Source of the DNA: Synergistaceae bacterium | GTDB taxonomy: Bacteria; Synergistota; Synergistia; Synergistales; Synergistaceae | Direction of reading: 5' to 3' | Assembly: GCA_031263445.1 (NCBI GenBank) | Contig: JAISFV010000033.1 | Location: forward strand, 1-41,453 | DNA length: 41,453 nucleotides | Shown here: in pieces, positions 22,893-30,910 of the stretch | Layout: each line of letters starts with the position of its first letter | Position numbering within the stretch: the first letter of the stretch is position 1 | Program-made: the position numbers and the translations under genes | Notes under the pieces: model-generated | The model's input: the letters and a program-made list of their open reading frames with translations, nothing else | What the model was told of the DNA's origin: nothing | Databases searched by the model: none

Positions 22893-23192
22893 ATGATGAA
22901 AGGCAAAAAAACTATAGATACTTTTTCCGATTATATGAACGACGAAGCAAGGGTAAGCCCAGCCGACAGAGAGCGTATTAATTTTGAAATTGCCCTGATC
23001 GGCAAAATGATTGAGGCGCGGGAACAAAGAGGCATGTCTCAGCGGGAACTTGCGGAAATATCTGGCGTGAAACAGCCCGCCATTGCGCGTCTTGAAAGCA
23101 TGAGAACCACGCCGCAGATCGATACGCTTTTCAAGGTGCTGCACCCGTTAGGCTACACGATCGAGATTGTCCCGTTGCGGCAAGTCGAGTAG
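22893..23192 (+). CDS. HigA-like Xre-type antitoxin
   Basis: 99-residue HTH protein. Residues ~40-90 form the Xre helix-turn-helix (REQRGMSQRELAEISGVKQPAIARLESMRTTP is the span; recognition helix near KQPAIARLE). The N-terminal ~38 residues probably wrap the toxin. It is downstream of the HigB-like gene by 5 bp and is expected to neutralise it and repress the promoter at the TGATAA palindrome. Start ATG 22893; ATG 22896 in the same frame is equally possible. Confidence 0.88.
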   Translation: MMKGKKTIDTFSDYMNDEARVSPADRERINFEIALIGKMIEAREQRGMSQRELAEISGVKQPAIARLESMRTTPQIDTLFKVLHPLGYTIEIVPLRQVE

Positions 23193-23283
23193 GCTGATTA
23201 AAAAACTGCCGCGTCGCATCTTCTGATGGCATGGATATCGCGGCGTGAAATCCATGCCATTGTTTCTTTGGGTGACAAGGCGG

Positions 23284-23358
23284 AACCCAGGGCCTCGCTT
23301 CGTCGTTTGCGGGCTGCCGATCCGGGTCTGCGGCGGAAATTGGCCTGCCGCCGCAGCG
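23284..23358. repeat. 75-bp direct repeat flanking the toxin-antitoxin module, right copy
   Basis: Partner of 22266-22340 (72 of 75 identical). It ends 9 bp before the stop codon of the minus-strand coiled-coil gene. The 8-bp stem TGCGGCGG/CCGCCGCA at its right end is perfect in this copy, so it may also act as a terminator for that gene or for the antitoxin. Confidence 0.85.
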
Positions 23359-23367
23359 AGAAGGCTC

Positions 23368-23883
23368 TCATTTTTTATTAAAGGAGTACTCCACGGCAGA
23401 CATTCTCTGTTCCAACGACTCTACCCTGTCATTTAACCCGACGCATTCGTCCAGCTTGCGGTTGAGGATCTCGTGTCCCTCGCACAAAACCTTGATGTAT
23501 CGGTCAATTTGGTTTTCTATTGTCAATTCAATTTTGACCTGCCCCTGTTCCAGTTTATCCAGCCGCGTGTCCACGGTGTCCAGCTTAGCCTCGACGTTTT
23601 CGAGCCGTGCGCCCATTTCGTCCTGTTTGGCCTCGAGGCTTTCGAGCCTGGTGTCCACGGTGTTCAGCTTAGCTTCGACGTTTTCGAGCCGCGCGTTCAT
23701 TTCGTCCTGTTTGGCCACGACACTTTCGAGTTGCGCGTTCATTTCATCTTGTTTAGTCTCGACGCTTCCCAGCCTGTCGTTTATGCTGGAAATTTCTTTC
23801 TGCATACCCGAAAGTCCCTGTTGCAACGGGTTAATGGCTTCCTGCATGAGCGCCAGCATTTCGGCGCGTTCTTCTCTTGTCAT
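23368..23883 (-). CDS. Hypothetical coiled-coil protein with 14-residue repeats
   Basis: 171 residues, start at ATG 23883 behind GGGGTGAGG; the frame is open further upstream but that part lacks a ribosome site and looks non-coding. Almost the whole protein is a predicted parallel coiled coil. Repeats of the type KQDEMNARLENVEA and KLDTVDTRLESLEA run from about residue 37 to 115, with hydrophobic a/d positions. There is no signal peptide or membrane segment. Proteins of this make-up are often encoded beside toxin-antitoxin or phage genes, but no function can be assigned. A decayed partial copy lies on the other side of the toxin-antitoxin pair. Confidence 0.75.
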   Translation of the reverse strand: MTREERAEMLALMQEAINPLQQGLSGMQKEISSINDRLGSVETKQDEMNAQLESVVAKQDEMNARLENVEAKLNTVDTRLESLEAKQDEMGARLENVEAKLDTVDTRLDKLEQGQVKIELTIENQIDRYIKVLCEGHEILNRKLDECVGLNDRVESLEQRMSAVEYSFNKK

Positions 23884-24078
23884 ATCCTCACCCCGCGAAT
23901 AATAAGAAACACTGACTGACCTGCCAAAACGACGTTTTGCCATTTTGAGACACATATGCCGCAAACTAACGATAAATCGGCCTTTTCTATATTGTACAGC
24001 ATGAGCGGTCCGTTTCAATGGTCATTTCACCTAAATCTACACGGGGCGCTCTGTTCAGCGTAGCGGTTGCGCAGCCTG

Positions 24079-24867
24079 TCAGAGCGACCCCGCCGCCTCG
24101 AACCTCATGACTGCTTCTAGCACGCCGCCGGCCACCGAGAGCGATTTGTCCGTGATGGCAAAGCAATTCTTACGCTCGTCTCGCGGGTCTGTGTCGCCTA
24201 TCTTTATGCCGCGGCTCAGGTATACTGACGGGTGGATCAGTCCGCGCAAGACGCCGGGTATCTCAGAGCGCACCTCAATCCCCGCGACGCGCGTTATGAC
24301 GTCGCCTGGCTCGACGTGATCCCCGATAGAGCGCGCGTGTTCGGCGTATCCGTCTGTCGGCGCGCGCAACAGCCTCTCTGCCGAATAGCCCATCTCCACG
24401 CCCGGGATGCCCGTGTCGGGGGCAGCGCCCCCGTTTGTGATGAGCCGCCCGAGGTAATGCCCGCGCTTCGTCTCTATCACCCCGTGAACCTCGGAGGGCG
24501 CATGGAATCCGGGGCCGATCGCGAGGACGAGCGGCGCCATGCCCAGCTTCGTCCCTGTGTTGCGCTTTGCCATTATGGCGTCTACCAGTATCTGCGGCGA
24601 GACGCGCGGTATGCATTTCCCGTCTGGGTCTATCATGACGCCCACCGCGCCGCGAGGCGTCTTGCCAGGCGAATCGACGAGGACGCACGGCATTCCCTCG
24701 ACTTCGTGCCTTCCGTCGAATACGGCGCTGGCGGCGGACACCGGCAGACGCACGACGAGCGGGCGCTCTATTTCGAGGCACAGGACGCTGAAATCGGCGC
24801 GCCAGAGCCTATAGATAATGCCGGTCGCGAGATCTCCCCCGCCCCTTACGATGACTGTCCCCCGCAA
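24079..24867 (-). CDS. yqeB: YqeB, selenium-dependent molybdenum hydroxylase maturation protein
   Basis: About 262 residues. The start of the protein has a Rossmann-like glycine motif, VIVRGGGDLATGIIYRLWRADF, followed by LEIERPLVVRL, typical of YqeB. Later conserved parts are LAIGPGFHA (~150) and VIETKRGHYLGR. YqeB occurs only in genomes with selenium-dependent molybdenum hydroxylases and is thought to help place selenium in the Mo cofactor; it is related to the XdhC/CoxI maturation proteins. I chose TTG 24867 because GGGAG lies 6 nt upstream and the product starts at the family's usual point; GTG 24897 would add ten residues. It is transcribed against the rest of the cluster and divergently from xdhA. 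YqeC, its usual neighbour, is absent from the window. Confidence 0.88.
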   Translation of the reverse strand: MRGTVIVRGGGDLATGIIYRLWRADFSVLCLEIERPLVVRLPVSAASAVFDGRHEVEGMPCVLVDSPGKTPRGAVGVMIDPDGKCIPRVSPQILVDAIMAKRNTGTKLGMAPLVLAIGPGFHAPSEVHGVIETKRGHYLGRLITNGGAAPDTGIPGVEMGYSAERLLRAPTDGYAEHARSIGDHVEPGDVITRVAGIEVRSEIPGVLRGLIHPSVYLSRGIKIGDTDPRDERKNCFAITDKSLSVAGGVLEAVMRFEAAGSL

Positions 24868-25220
24868 AAAACCACTCCCAAAATACTTGCGCCACAAAAA
24901 ACGTGAACGGCGTTTCGGCTATTTTACCGGCATTTCTCCCCACATAAACAGCGCGTCACAATAGGAGCTGCTATCATCTTGCTGGAGCAAACTTGATAGT
25001 CATAATTTATTTTGCGCCTGTAAAAGGGCAGGCAAGAGATATCACGATTATTCATTCCGGGGAAGCTATGTCGCGCGTGAAGCCGGAGCAGCGAAAACCG
25101 CTTCATTATCATTGACAGTATCCGTGGCAATGTTTATTGTACATAAGGATGTATTTGGAAACCGCTGATTAATCTGCTGAACGGCATACGGGCTTCAGGA
25201 TTGCTAACAGGAGGGTGGAC
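24868..25220. other. 353-bp divergent region between yqeB and xdhA
   Basis: AT-rich non-coding DNA holding the xdhA promoter listed separately. No clear promoter for yqeB could be picked out by eye on the minus strand, and no gene is recognisable. Confidence 0.5.
25112..25140 (+). promoter_or_regulatory. Sigma70-type promoter of the xdhABC-selD operon
   Basis: TTGACA (25112-25117), a 17-bp spacer and TATTGT (25135-25140), about 80 bp before xdhA. This is one of the best promoter matches in the window and probably drives the operon through the desulfurase at 30911-32053. Confidence 0.65.
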
Positions 25221-27521
25221 ATGGCCAGGAAAGCGATAGGGCGCAGCGTCCCGCGCGTAGACGCTTACGACAAGGTGACGGGCCGCGCGAAGTACACGGA
25301 CGACCTGGCGGACAGAAACGCGCTCATAGCGAAGATACTTCACTCCACGATCGCAAACGGGCTGGTCACCAAGATCGACACGGGCAGGGCCGAAAAGCTC
25401 CCCGGTGTCGTCAAAATTTTAACATGCTTCGACGTGCCGGACATCGAGTTCCCCACAGCCGGGCATCCCTGGTCGACGGATCCGGCGCACCGGGACCCGA
25501 CGGATCGCAAGCTGCTCAACAGGCGGGTGAGGCTGTACGGTGACGACATAGCGGCAGTCGTCGCTGAGGACGAGGTCGCGGCTTCCAGGGCGCTCAGGGC
25601 TATAGAGGTGCAGTACGAGGAATATCCTGCGGCCACTGACCCTGAGGAGGCTATGCGCGACGGCGTCCCGCTTCTCCACGAGGGGTTTCCGAACAATATA
25701 CTGGAACGCCACAGCGTCTTGGACGGAGATTTCGACGAGGCGACAAAGGAAGAGGGGCTTATCCGGGTCGAAGGCACGTACCAGACCCCGACCGTCCAGC
25801 ACTGCCACATCGAGCTGCCGACTTCCTACGCGTACATGGAAGGCGGGCGCGTCGTCGTGGTGTCGAGTACCCAGATACCGCACATAGTCCGCCGCATCGT
25901 GGGGCAGGCGCTGGGCATACCGTGGGGCATGGTGCGCATAATCAAGCCGTACATAGGCGGCGGCTTCGGGAACAAGCAGGACGCGCTCTACGAGCCGCTC
26001 AACGCGTGGCTGTCGGTGCAGTTGGGCGGCAGGCTCGTGAAGCTCGAACTCTCGCGTGAGGAGGCGTTTTACGGCACGCGCGTACGTCACGCCGTGAAGG
26101 TTCATATCACGTCATACGTGCGGCCGGACGGGCGCATCGTGGCCCGTGACGCCAAGTTCGTATCGAACCAGGGCGCTTATGGCTCACACGGCCACAGCAT
26201 AGTGTCCAAGTGCGTCACGGCGTTCCGCCAGCTCTACAACGACGAGCGGGCGAAGCGCGCTGAGGCGGTCACCGTTTACACCAACACAGCCACGTCCGGC
26301 GCGATGCGCGGCTACGGGACGCCGCAGTCCGTGTTCGGCATGGAGTGCCATGCCGACGACATAGCGGCGAGGCTCGGGATCGACCCGATGGAGTTCCGCC
26401 GGATGAACATGATGCCTGTCGGCTACACCGACCCGTTTTCGAAGAACGTCAACTGGTCCGACAGTTTCAACCAGTGCATCGAAAAAGGCCGCGAGTACAT
26501 CGGCTGGGACAGGAAGCGTGAGCTTTACCGGAACCAGTCTGGCCCGGTGCGCAGGGGCGTGGGGATGAGCCTCTTGTGGTACAACACGGCGGTGTGGCCC
26601 ATTTCGATGGAGGTGTCGAGCTGCCGGATGGTTCTGAATCAGGACGGCAGCGTCCAGATTCAGCTCGGCGAGACGGAGATAGGGCAGGGGGCTGACACGG
26701 TGTTCGCTCAGATGACGGCGGATACCCTGGGCGTTCCGTTCGAAAGCGTGCACGTCGTATCGACGCAGGACACTGACATCACCCCGTTCGGAACGGGCGC
26801 TTATGGCAGCAGGCAGACCTATGTGGGAGGGATGGCCATAAAACGCACAGCAGAGTCGCTCAAGGGCAAGATATTGCGCTTCGCTTCCGAGCGCGCGGAC
26901 ACCGGCCCCGACGCCCTCGACATAGACGACGGCTTCATCGTCCGCAAGGGCGAGCCTGGCAGCGCTCTTTTCGCTCTCTCCGAGCTGGCGACGGATGTGC
27001 TGTACAGCATGGAACATTCGATGCACTTCACCGCTGAGGAGACAGTACAGGCCAAGAGCAACGCGTACAGCTTCGGCGCCGGCTTCGCGGAGGTCGAGGT
27101 CGATATCCCGCTTGCGAAGGTGCGTCTCGTCGACATAGTAAACGTCCACGACTGCGGGCGGCTGATAAACCCGCAGCTCGCGGCGGCGCAGGTGCATGGC
27201 GGCATGAGCATGGGTATAGGCTACGGCCTCTATGAGAAGATGCTGTACGACCCCGGGACAGGGAAGCTGCTGAACGACAACCTCCTGGACTACAAGCTCT
27301 CCACCATAATGGATCACCCGCACCTCGAAGCGCTGTTCGTCGAGAACCCGGAGCCCACGAGCGCATTCGGCACCAAGGCGCTGGGCGAGCCGCCGACGGT
27401 GCCGTGCGCACCTGCGATACGCAACGCCGTGTTCCACGCCACGGGCGTAGCGGCGAACGAGAATCCCCTCACGCCGCACGTGCTGTTCCCGCTCTTTAAA
27501 GCGGCCGGGTTGATCGGCTGA
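25221..27521 (+). CDS. xdhA: Xanthine dehydrogenase-type molybdenum subunit XdhA
   Basis: 766-residue molybdopterin-binding subunit. It opens GRSVPRVDAYDKVTGRAKYTDDL, the family's N-terminal motif. Cofactor-contacting stretches are GGGFGNKQD (~residue 247), GAMRGYGTPQSVF (~355), GETEIGQGADTVF (~482) and the catalytic Glu in LGEPPTVPCAPAI (~723). It hydroxylates a purine or similar heterocycle next to ring nitrogen. ATG 25221 is preceded by AGGAGG at the right distance; the GTG six bases earlier overlaps that site and was rejected. With xdhB and xdhC it forms the three-subunit enzyme, separate from the fused enzyme at 19655. Selenium dependence is inferred from the surrounding selD and yqeB. 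Confidence 0.92.
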   Translation: MARKAIGRSVPRVDAYDKVTGRAKYTDDLADRNALIAKILHSTIANGLVTKIDTGRAEKLPGVVKILTCFDVPDIEFPTAGHPWSTDPAHRDPTDRKLLNRRVRLYGDDIAAVVAEDEVAASRALRAIEVQYEEYPAATDPEEAMRDGVPLLHEGFPNNILERHSVLDGDFDEATKEEGLIRVEGTYQTPTVQHCHIELPTSYAYMEGGRVVVVSSTQIPHIVRRIVGQALGIPWGMVRIIKPYIGGGFGNKQDALYEPLNAWLSVQLGGRLVKLELSREEAFYGTRVRHAVKVHITSYVRPDGRIVARDAKFVSNQGAYGSHGHSIVSKCVTAFRQLYNDERAKRAEAVTVYTNTATSGAMRGYGTPQSVFGMECHADDIAARLGIDPMEFRRMNMMPVGYTDPFSKNVNWSDSFNQCIEKGREYIGWDRKRELYRNQSGPVRRGVGMSLLWYNTAVWPISMEVSSCRMVLNQDGSVQIQLGETEIGQGADTVFAQMTADTLGVPFESVHVVSTQDTDITPFGTGAYGSRQTYVGGMAIKRTAESLKGKILRFASERADTGPDALDIDDGFIVRKGEPGSALFALSELATDVLYSMEHSMHFTAEETVQAKSNAYSFGAGFAEVEVDIPLAKVRLVDIVNVHDCGRLINPQLAAAQVHGGMSMGIGYGLYEKMLYDPGTGKLLNDNLLDYKLSTIMDHPHLEALFVENPEPTSAFGTKALGEPPTVPCAPAIRNAVFHATGVAANENPLTPHVLFPLFKAAGLIG

Positions 27522-27549
27522 CAGGCGAGGTCTGTGGTGAGGCATAGCC

Positions 27550-28431
27550 ATGTTTGACTTTGAAGCGGTATATGAGGCAAAGAGCGTCGCGCACGCCGTC
27601 GAATTGCGCGGCCTGCACCCGGAGGCGAAGATCCTGGCGGGCGGCAGCGACATATTGATAGAGACCCGCGCCGGCAAACTGGCCGGCTGCTCGGTGATCA
27701 GTATCTTCAAGCTGGACGAGTTGCGCGGCGTGTCGATGGACGGGGACGGGACGCTCAGGATAGGCGCGCTCACCAGCTTCTCGTGCCTGGCTCGTGACCC
27801 GCTGATCGGGCGCTGTATAAGCGTGCTGGGCGAGGCGGCAGGCACTGCGGGCGGGCCGCAGCTCCGTAACATCGGCACCGTAGGCGGGAACGTCTGCAAC
27901 GGAGTGACGAGCGCTGACACGGCGAGCACGCTGATGGCGTGGGACGCTGTGATGGAATACACCGGCGCGGGGGGCGTCAGGCGCGCGCCCATCCGCGAGC
28001 ATTACGTGAAGGCCGGCGTCGTCTCGATCGCCCCGGACGAGATACTGACGTCGATACTCATCCCGCAGGACAGCTACGAACGCTGCTTCGGCTGTTACAT
28101 AAAGTACGCGATGCGCGGCGCTATGGATATCGCGACGCTCGGCTGCAGCGTCAACGTCAGGCTGTCTGAGGATCTGGGGACGGTAGAGCGGATGCGCGCG
28201 GCTTACGGTGTCGCCGGCCCGGTGCCGATGAGGGGCCTCGGCGCCGAAAGCACAGCTAATGGACAGCCTGTCTCCTGTGAAACGGTAAATTCTGCGGCGG
28301 CGGCAGCCCTGTCCGACGTGAATCCGAGGAGTAGCTGGCGCGCGAGCAAGGAACTCCGTCTGCAACTCGTGGAGGAGCTCACGAGGCGCGCTTTCAGGGA
28401 ATCCGTGATCAGGGCGGGGGGGAAGCTGTGA
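27550..28431 (+). CDS. xdhB: Xanthine dehydrogenase FAD-binding subunit XdhB
   Basis: 293-residue FAD subunit (CoxM/XdhB family). FAD motifs AKILAGGSDILIE (~residue 33) and RNIGTVGGNVCNGVTSAD (~107) are intact, followed by the CO-dehydrogenase flavoprotein C-terminal domain. It ends NPRSSWRASKELRLQLVEELTRRA, much like E. coli XdhB. It takes electrons from the Fe-S subunit and reduces NAD+ or another acceptor. The ATG is 28 bp after xdhA, and the stop overlaps the xdhC start, so expression is coupled. Confidence 0.93.
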   Translation: MFDFEAVYEAKSVAHAVELRGLHPEAKILAGGSDILIETRAGKLAGCSVISIFKLDELRGVSMDGDGTLRIGALTSFSCLARDPLIGRCISVLGEAAGTAGGPQLRNIGTVGGNVCNGVTSADTASTLMAWDAVMEYTGAGGVRRAPIREHYVKAGVVSIAPDEILTSILIPQDSYERCFGCYIKYAMRGAMDIATLGCSVNVRLSEDLGTVERMRAAYGVAGPVPMRGLGAESTANGQPVSCETVNSAAAAALSDVNPRSSWRASKELRLQLVEELTRRAFRESVIRAGGKL

Positions 28432-28919
28432 TGCGCCAGTTCGCGACGATCCGATGCACGATAAACGGGAAGGTGACCGAGACAGCGGTGGACGTCCGCG
28501 CCTCGCTCGCCGACATGCTCCGGGGTGAGTACAGGCTCACGGGCGTGAAAAAGGGCTGCGAGGTGGGGGAGTGCGGCGCTTGCAACGTCATCATAGACGG
28601 CGAGTGCTACAACTCCTGCATATACTTGGCGATATGGGCGGACGGGAAAAACATCCGCACTGTCGAGGGCCTGGAAGGCCCGAACGGAGAACTCTCGGAA
28701 ATACAGCGCCTGTTCGTAGAGGAGGGCGCGGTGCAGTGCGGCTTCTGTACGCCAGGGTTCGTGCTGACCGCTACCGCGATACTGGAGTCCGCGAAAAGCG
28801 GGCAAAAGTATACGCGCGACGAGCTGAGGAGGGAACTCAGCGGTCACCTCTGCCGCTGCACGGGGTACGAGAACATACTCAAGGCGGTCGAAAAGGCCGT
28901 GAGCCGCGCGTCGGCATGA
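28431..28919 (+). CDS. xdhC: Xanthine dehydrogenase [2Fe-2S] subunit XdhC
   Basis: 162-residue iron-sulfur subunit. The plant-type [2Fe-2S] cluster is KGCEVGECGACNV with the downstream Cys in YNSCIY, and the second cluster is CGFCTPGFVL plus CRCTGYENIL. It passes electrons from Mo to FAD. ATG 28431 overlaps the xdhB stop by one base; a GTG three bases earlier is an equal alternative. This is the E. coli-type XdhC electron-transfer subunit, not the XdhC maturation protein of other bacteria. Confidence 0.93.
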   Translation: MRQFATIRCTINGKVTETAVDVRASLADMLRGEYRLTGVKKGCEVGECGACNVIIDGECYNSCIYLAIWADGKNIRTVEGLEGPNGELSEIQRLFVEEGAVQCGFCTPGFVLTATAILESAKSGQKYTRDELRRELSGHLCRCTGYENILKAVEKAVSRASA

Positions 28920-28936
28920 AAGGGCGTGTCGCCTGA

Positions 28937-29212
28937 ATGGACATGGTGATAAACTTTGCGAACGTTTCCAGCGCCATCGCGGCCGAACAGGCCCTTTCAC
29001 AAGCGGGCATCCTGGCAATGGTGATGCCCACCCCGTCGTCTGTCCAGGCAGGTTGCGGCTTTTGCCTGAGATTGCCACCCCAGTCGCTCGATGCCGCCAT
29101 CGAGCGACTGGACTCGGACGGCGTCTCATATTCAGGCGTGTTTTCGAGGTCTGTGGAGCAGGGCGGGGACACGTATGTGCCGCTGGGCGCGTTTGCCGCC
29201 GGGGGTGTGTAA
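28937..29212 (+). CDS. DUF3343 protein, putative Se/S carrier
   Basis: 91-residue protein of the DUF3343 family: an N-terminal beta-alpha unit (MVINFANVSSAIAAEQAL) and the conserved cysteine motif QAGCGFCLRL (~residues 36-45). Small proteins of this family sit beside selD and yedF and have been proposed to carry activated sulfur or selenium, but this is untested. It lies 17 bp after xdhC, and its stop is immediately before selD. Confidence 0.8.
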   Translation: MDMVINFANVSSAIAAEQALSQAGILAMVMPTPSSVQAGCGFCLRLPPQSLDAAIERLDSDGVSYSGVFSRSVEQGGDTYVPLGAFAAGGV

Positions 29213-29213
29213 G

Positions 29214-30248
29214 TTGGAATCCGCGCGCTCCATCATCTCAAATTGCACGAGCGGCGGCTGCGGCGCCAAGATCGGTCCAGGCGAGCTTTCGGCGCTGCTG
29301 CGCGGGCTGCCAGCGTTTTCGGACGCGCGTCTGCTGGTCGGCTTTGATTCCAGCGACGACGCGGCGGTCTATCAAGTCAGTGAAGGGGAGGCCGTCATCT
29401 CCACCGTCGATTTTTTCAGCCCGATGGTGGAGGATCCGCTGACTTTTGGCAGGATCGCCGCCGCGAACGCGATGAGTGACGTCTGGGCGATGGGGGGTCG
29501 AGTGCTGCTCGCGCTGAACCTGGTCTGTTTCCCGGAGGCGATGGACAGATCCATCCTGGGCGAGATGCTGGCGGGCGGGGCTGAAAAGATCATCGAGGCG
29601 GGGGCCGTGCTCGCGGGCGGCCACTCGATTTACGACAAGGAACCCAAATACGGCCTGGCAGTGACCGGCATAGTAGGGACAGGCGCGTTTATACGCAACG
29701 ACACGCTGGCGGAGGGTCATAAGCTGATTTTGACGAAGCCACTCGGAGTCGGCATCGTCATGGCCGCCTCGCGGGGAGGGATAGCCGACGGCGCCGCAGT
29801 CGCAGCCGCAGTTTCGTCCATGGAGCGGCTGAACAGGGCGGCGGCGGAAAAGATGACCTCCGGGTACTGCGTGAGCGCGTGTACGGATGTCACCGGTTTC
29901 GGCCTCTTGACGCACGTTTTGGAGATGACGGCGGAGCGGGTGAGCGTGCGCCTCTTCCCCGACAGTCTGCCGGTCATACCGCAGGCGGTCCGGTATGCGG
30001 ACGAATACCTGCTGACGGCTGCAGGGCAGAGGAACCGCAACTACGTGAGCGAGCGCGTCGACGTGGGCAGGTTGCCATTTGCCACGCAGGAGCTGCTGTT
30101 CGACCCGCAGACCTCGGGCGGGCTGCTCATAGCCGTCGCCCCTGACGAGGCTGAGTCTCTATTGTCAGCGATCCGCGACGGTGATCCGTGCGCGTCGATA
30201 ATAGGCGAAGTCACCCGCCGAGGGGAAACACCGGTAGATTTCTTATAG
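29214..30248 (+). CDS. selD: Selenide, water dikinase SelD
   Basis: About 344 residues. SelD makes selenophosphate from selenide and ATP. The catalytic loop is CTSGGCGAKIGPGEL, with the essential residue as Cys16 (Sec in some species) and Lys19. ATP/metal sites follow in GFDSSDDAAVYQV, STVDFFSPMVEDP and GGHSIYDKEPKYG, and the C-terminal AIRS domain carries DPQTSGGLLIAV. Start choice: TTG 29214 has GGGGG 8 nt upstream; GTG 29205 would overlap the DUF3343 gene and has no ribosome site. No selA or selB is in the window, so here SelD probably serves the molybdenum hydroxylases. Confidence 0.92.
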   Translation: MESARSIISNCTSGGCGAKIGPGELSALLRGLPAFSDARLLVGFDSSDDAAVYQVSEGEAVISTVDFFSPMVEDPLTFGRIAAANAMSDVWAMGGRVLLALNLVCFPEAMDRSILGEMLAGGAEKIIEAGAVLAGGHSIYDKEPKYGLAVTGIVGTGAFIRNDTLAEGHKLILTKPLGVGIVMAASRGGIADGAAVAAAVSSMERLNRAAAEKMTSGYCVSACTDVTGFGLLTHVLEMTAERVSVRLFPDSLPVIPQAVRYADEYLLTAAGQRNRNYVSERVDVGRLPFATQELLFDPQTSGGLLIAVAPDEAESLLSAIRDGDPCASIIGEVTRRGETPVDFL

Positions 30249-30259
30249 GAGGCGATACC

Positions 30260-30871
30260 GTGAAAACAATAGACATGTTAGGCCAGCCATGCCCGATCCC
30301 GGTGATCAACGCGAAAAAGGCGCTGGCAGAGCCAGGCGCGGACGGCGTGACCGTTCTGGTTGACAATGCCGTGGCCGTTCAGAACCTTGAGAAGATGGCG
30401 GCGGGGAGCGGGTACGGCTTTTCCTGGAAGGAAGAGGGCGCGGGCCGCTACATCGTCACCATCGTGCGCGGCAAGCCAGAGGGCGGCGCGACCGCAGAGG
30501 AAACGGCGCAAGCCCCCGCCGCAGCCCCTGTGACGGGAGGGCTTGTGGTTCTCATAGGCGCAGATCACCTCGGCGAGGGTTCAGACGAACTCGGCAAAAT
30601 GCTCATAAAGGGCTTCATCTTCTCCTTCACTCAGCTCGCACAGCCGCCAGAGGCCATGATCTTCCTGAACGGCGGCGCCCGCCTGACCACTAGCGGCGCA
30701 AGTACTGTGCCAGATCTGACCGCTCTCCGGGGGATGGGCGTCTCCATACTGACCTGCGGAACCTGCGCAAATTACTACGGCATAACGGACAGCCTCGCCG
30801 TCGGGGCTATCACGGACATGATGGACATCGTAAACCGCATTTCGCGCGCCGGAAGGCTGATATCCGTGTGA
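30260..30871 (+). CDS. yedF: YedF, TusA-like selenium metabolism protein
   Basis: 203 residues. Residues 1-75 are a TusA/SirA domain with the catalytic Cys in MLGQPCPIPVINAKKAL. An Ala/Pro linker (~75-95) leads to a DsrE-like domain (VVLIGADHLGEGSDELG, then FLNGGARLTTSG and LTCGTCANYYG). This two-domain form is the selenium-linked YedF subfamily, presumed to carry Se or S persulfide from the desulfurase to SelD or a downstream protein. GTG start with TAGGAGG in the selD stop region, 11 bp after selD. Confidence 0.9.
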   Translation: MKTIDMLGQPCPIPVINAKKALAEPGADGVTVLVDNAVAVQNLEKMAAGSGYGFSWKEEGAGRYIVTIVRGKPEGGATAEETAQAPAAAPVTGGLVVLIGADHLGEGSDELGKMLIKGFIFSFTQLAQPPEAMIFLNGGARLTTSGASTVPDLTALRGMGVSILTCGTCANYYGITDSLAVGAITDMMDIVNRISRAGRLISV

Positions 30872-30910
30872 GCGCATGAGTCGACTGGCAGTGCGTGGTC
30901 GCTGGCTGAC

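Noticed and set aside
23245-23436. Short plus-strand frame reading through the right 75-bp repeat
   Set aside because: It overlaps the repeat and the end of the coiled-coil gene, and its counterpart in the left repeat copy is not conserved as a protein.
24042-24092. Imperfect hairpin (CGGGGCGCTCTG / CAGAGCGaCCCCG) at the end of yqeB as a terminator
   Set aside because: The stem overlaps the yqeB stop codon, has a 26-nt loop and no T-run, so support is too weak.
26184-27992. 602-codon minus-strand open frame opposite xdhA and xdhB
   Set aside because: The plus-strand genes are unmistakable molybdenum hydroxylase subunits; the antisense product has no domain pattern and no ribosome site.
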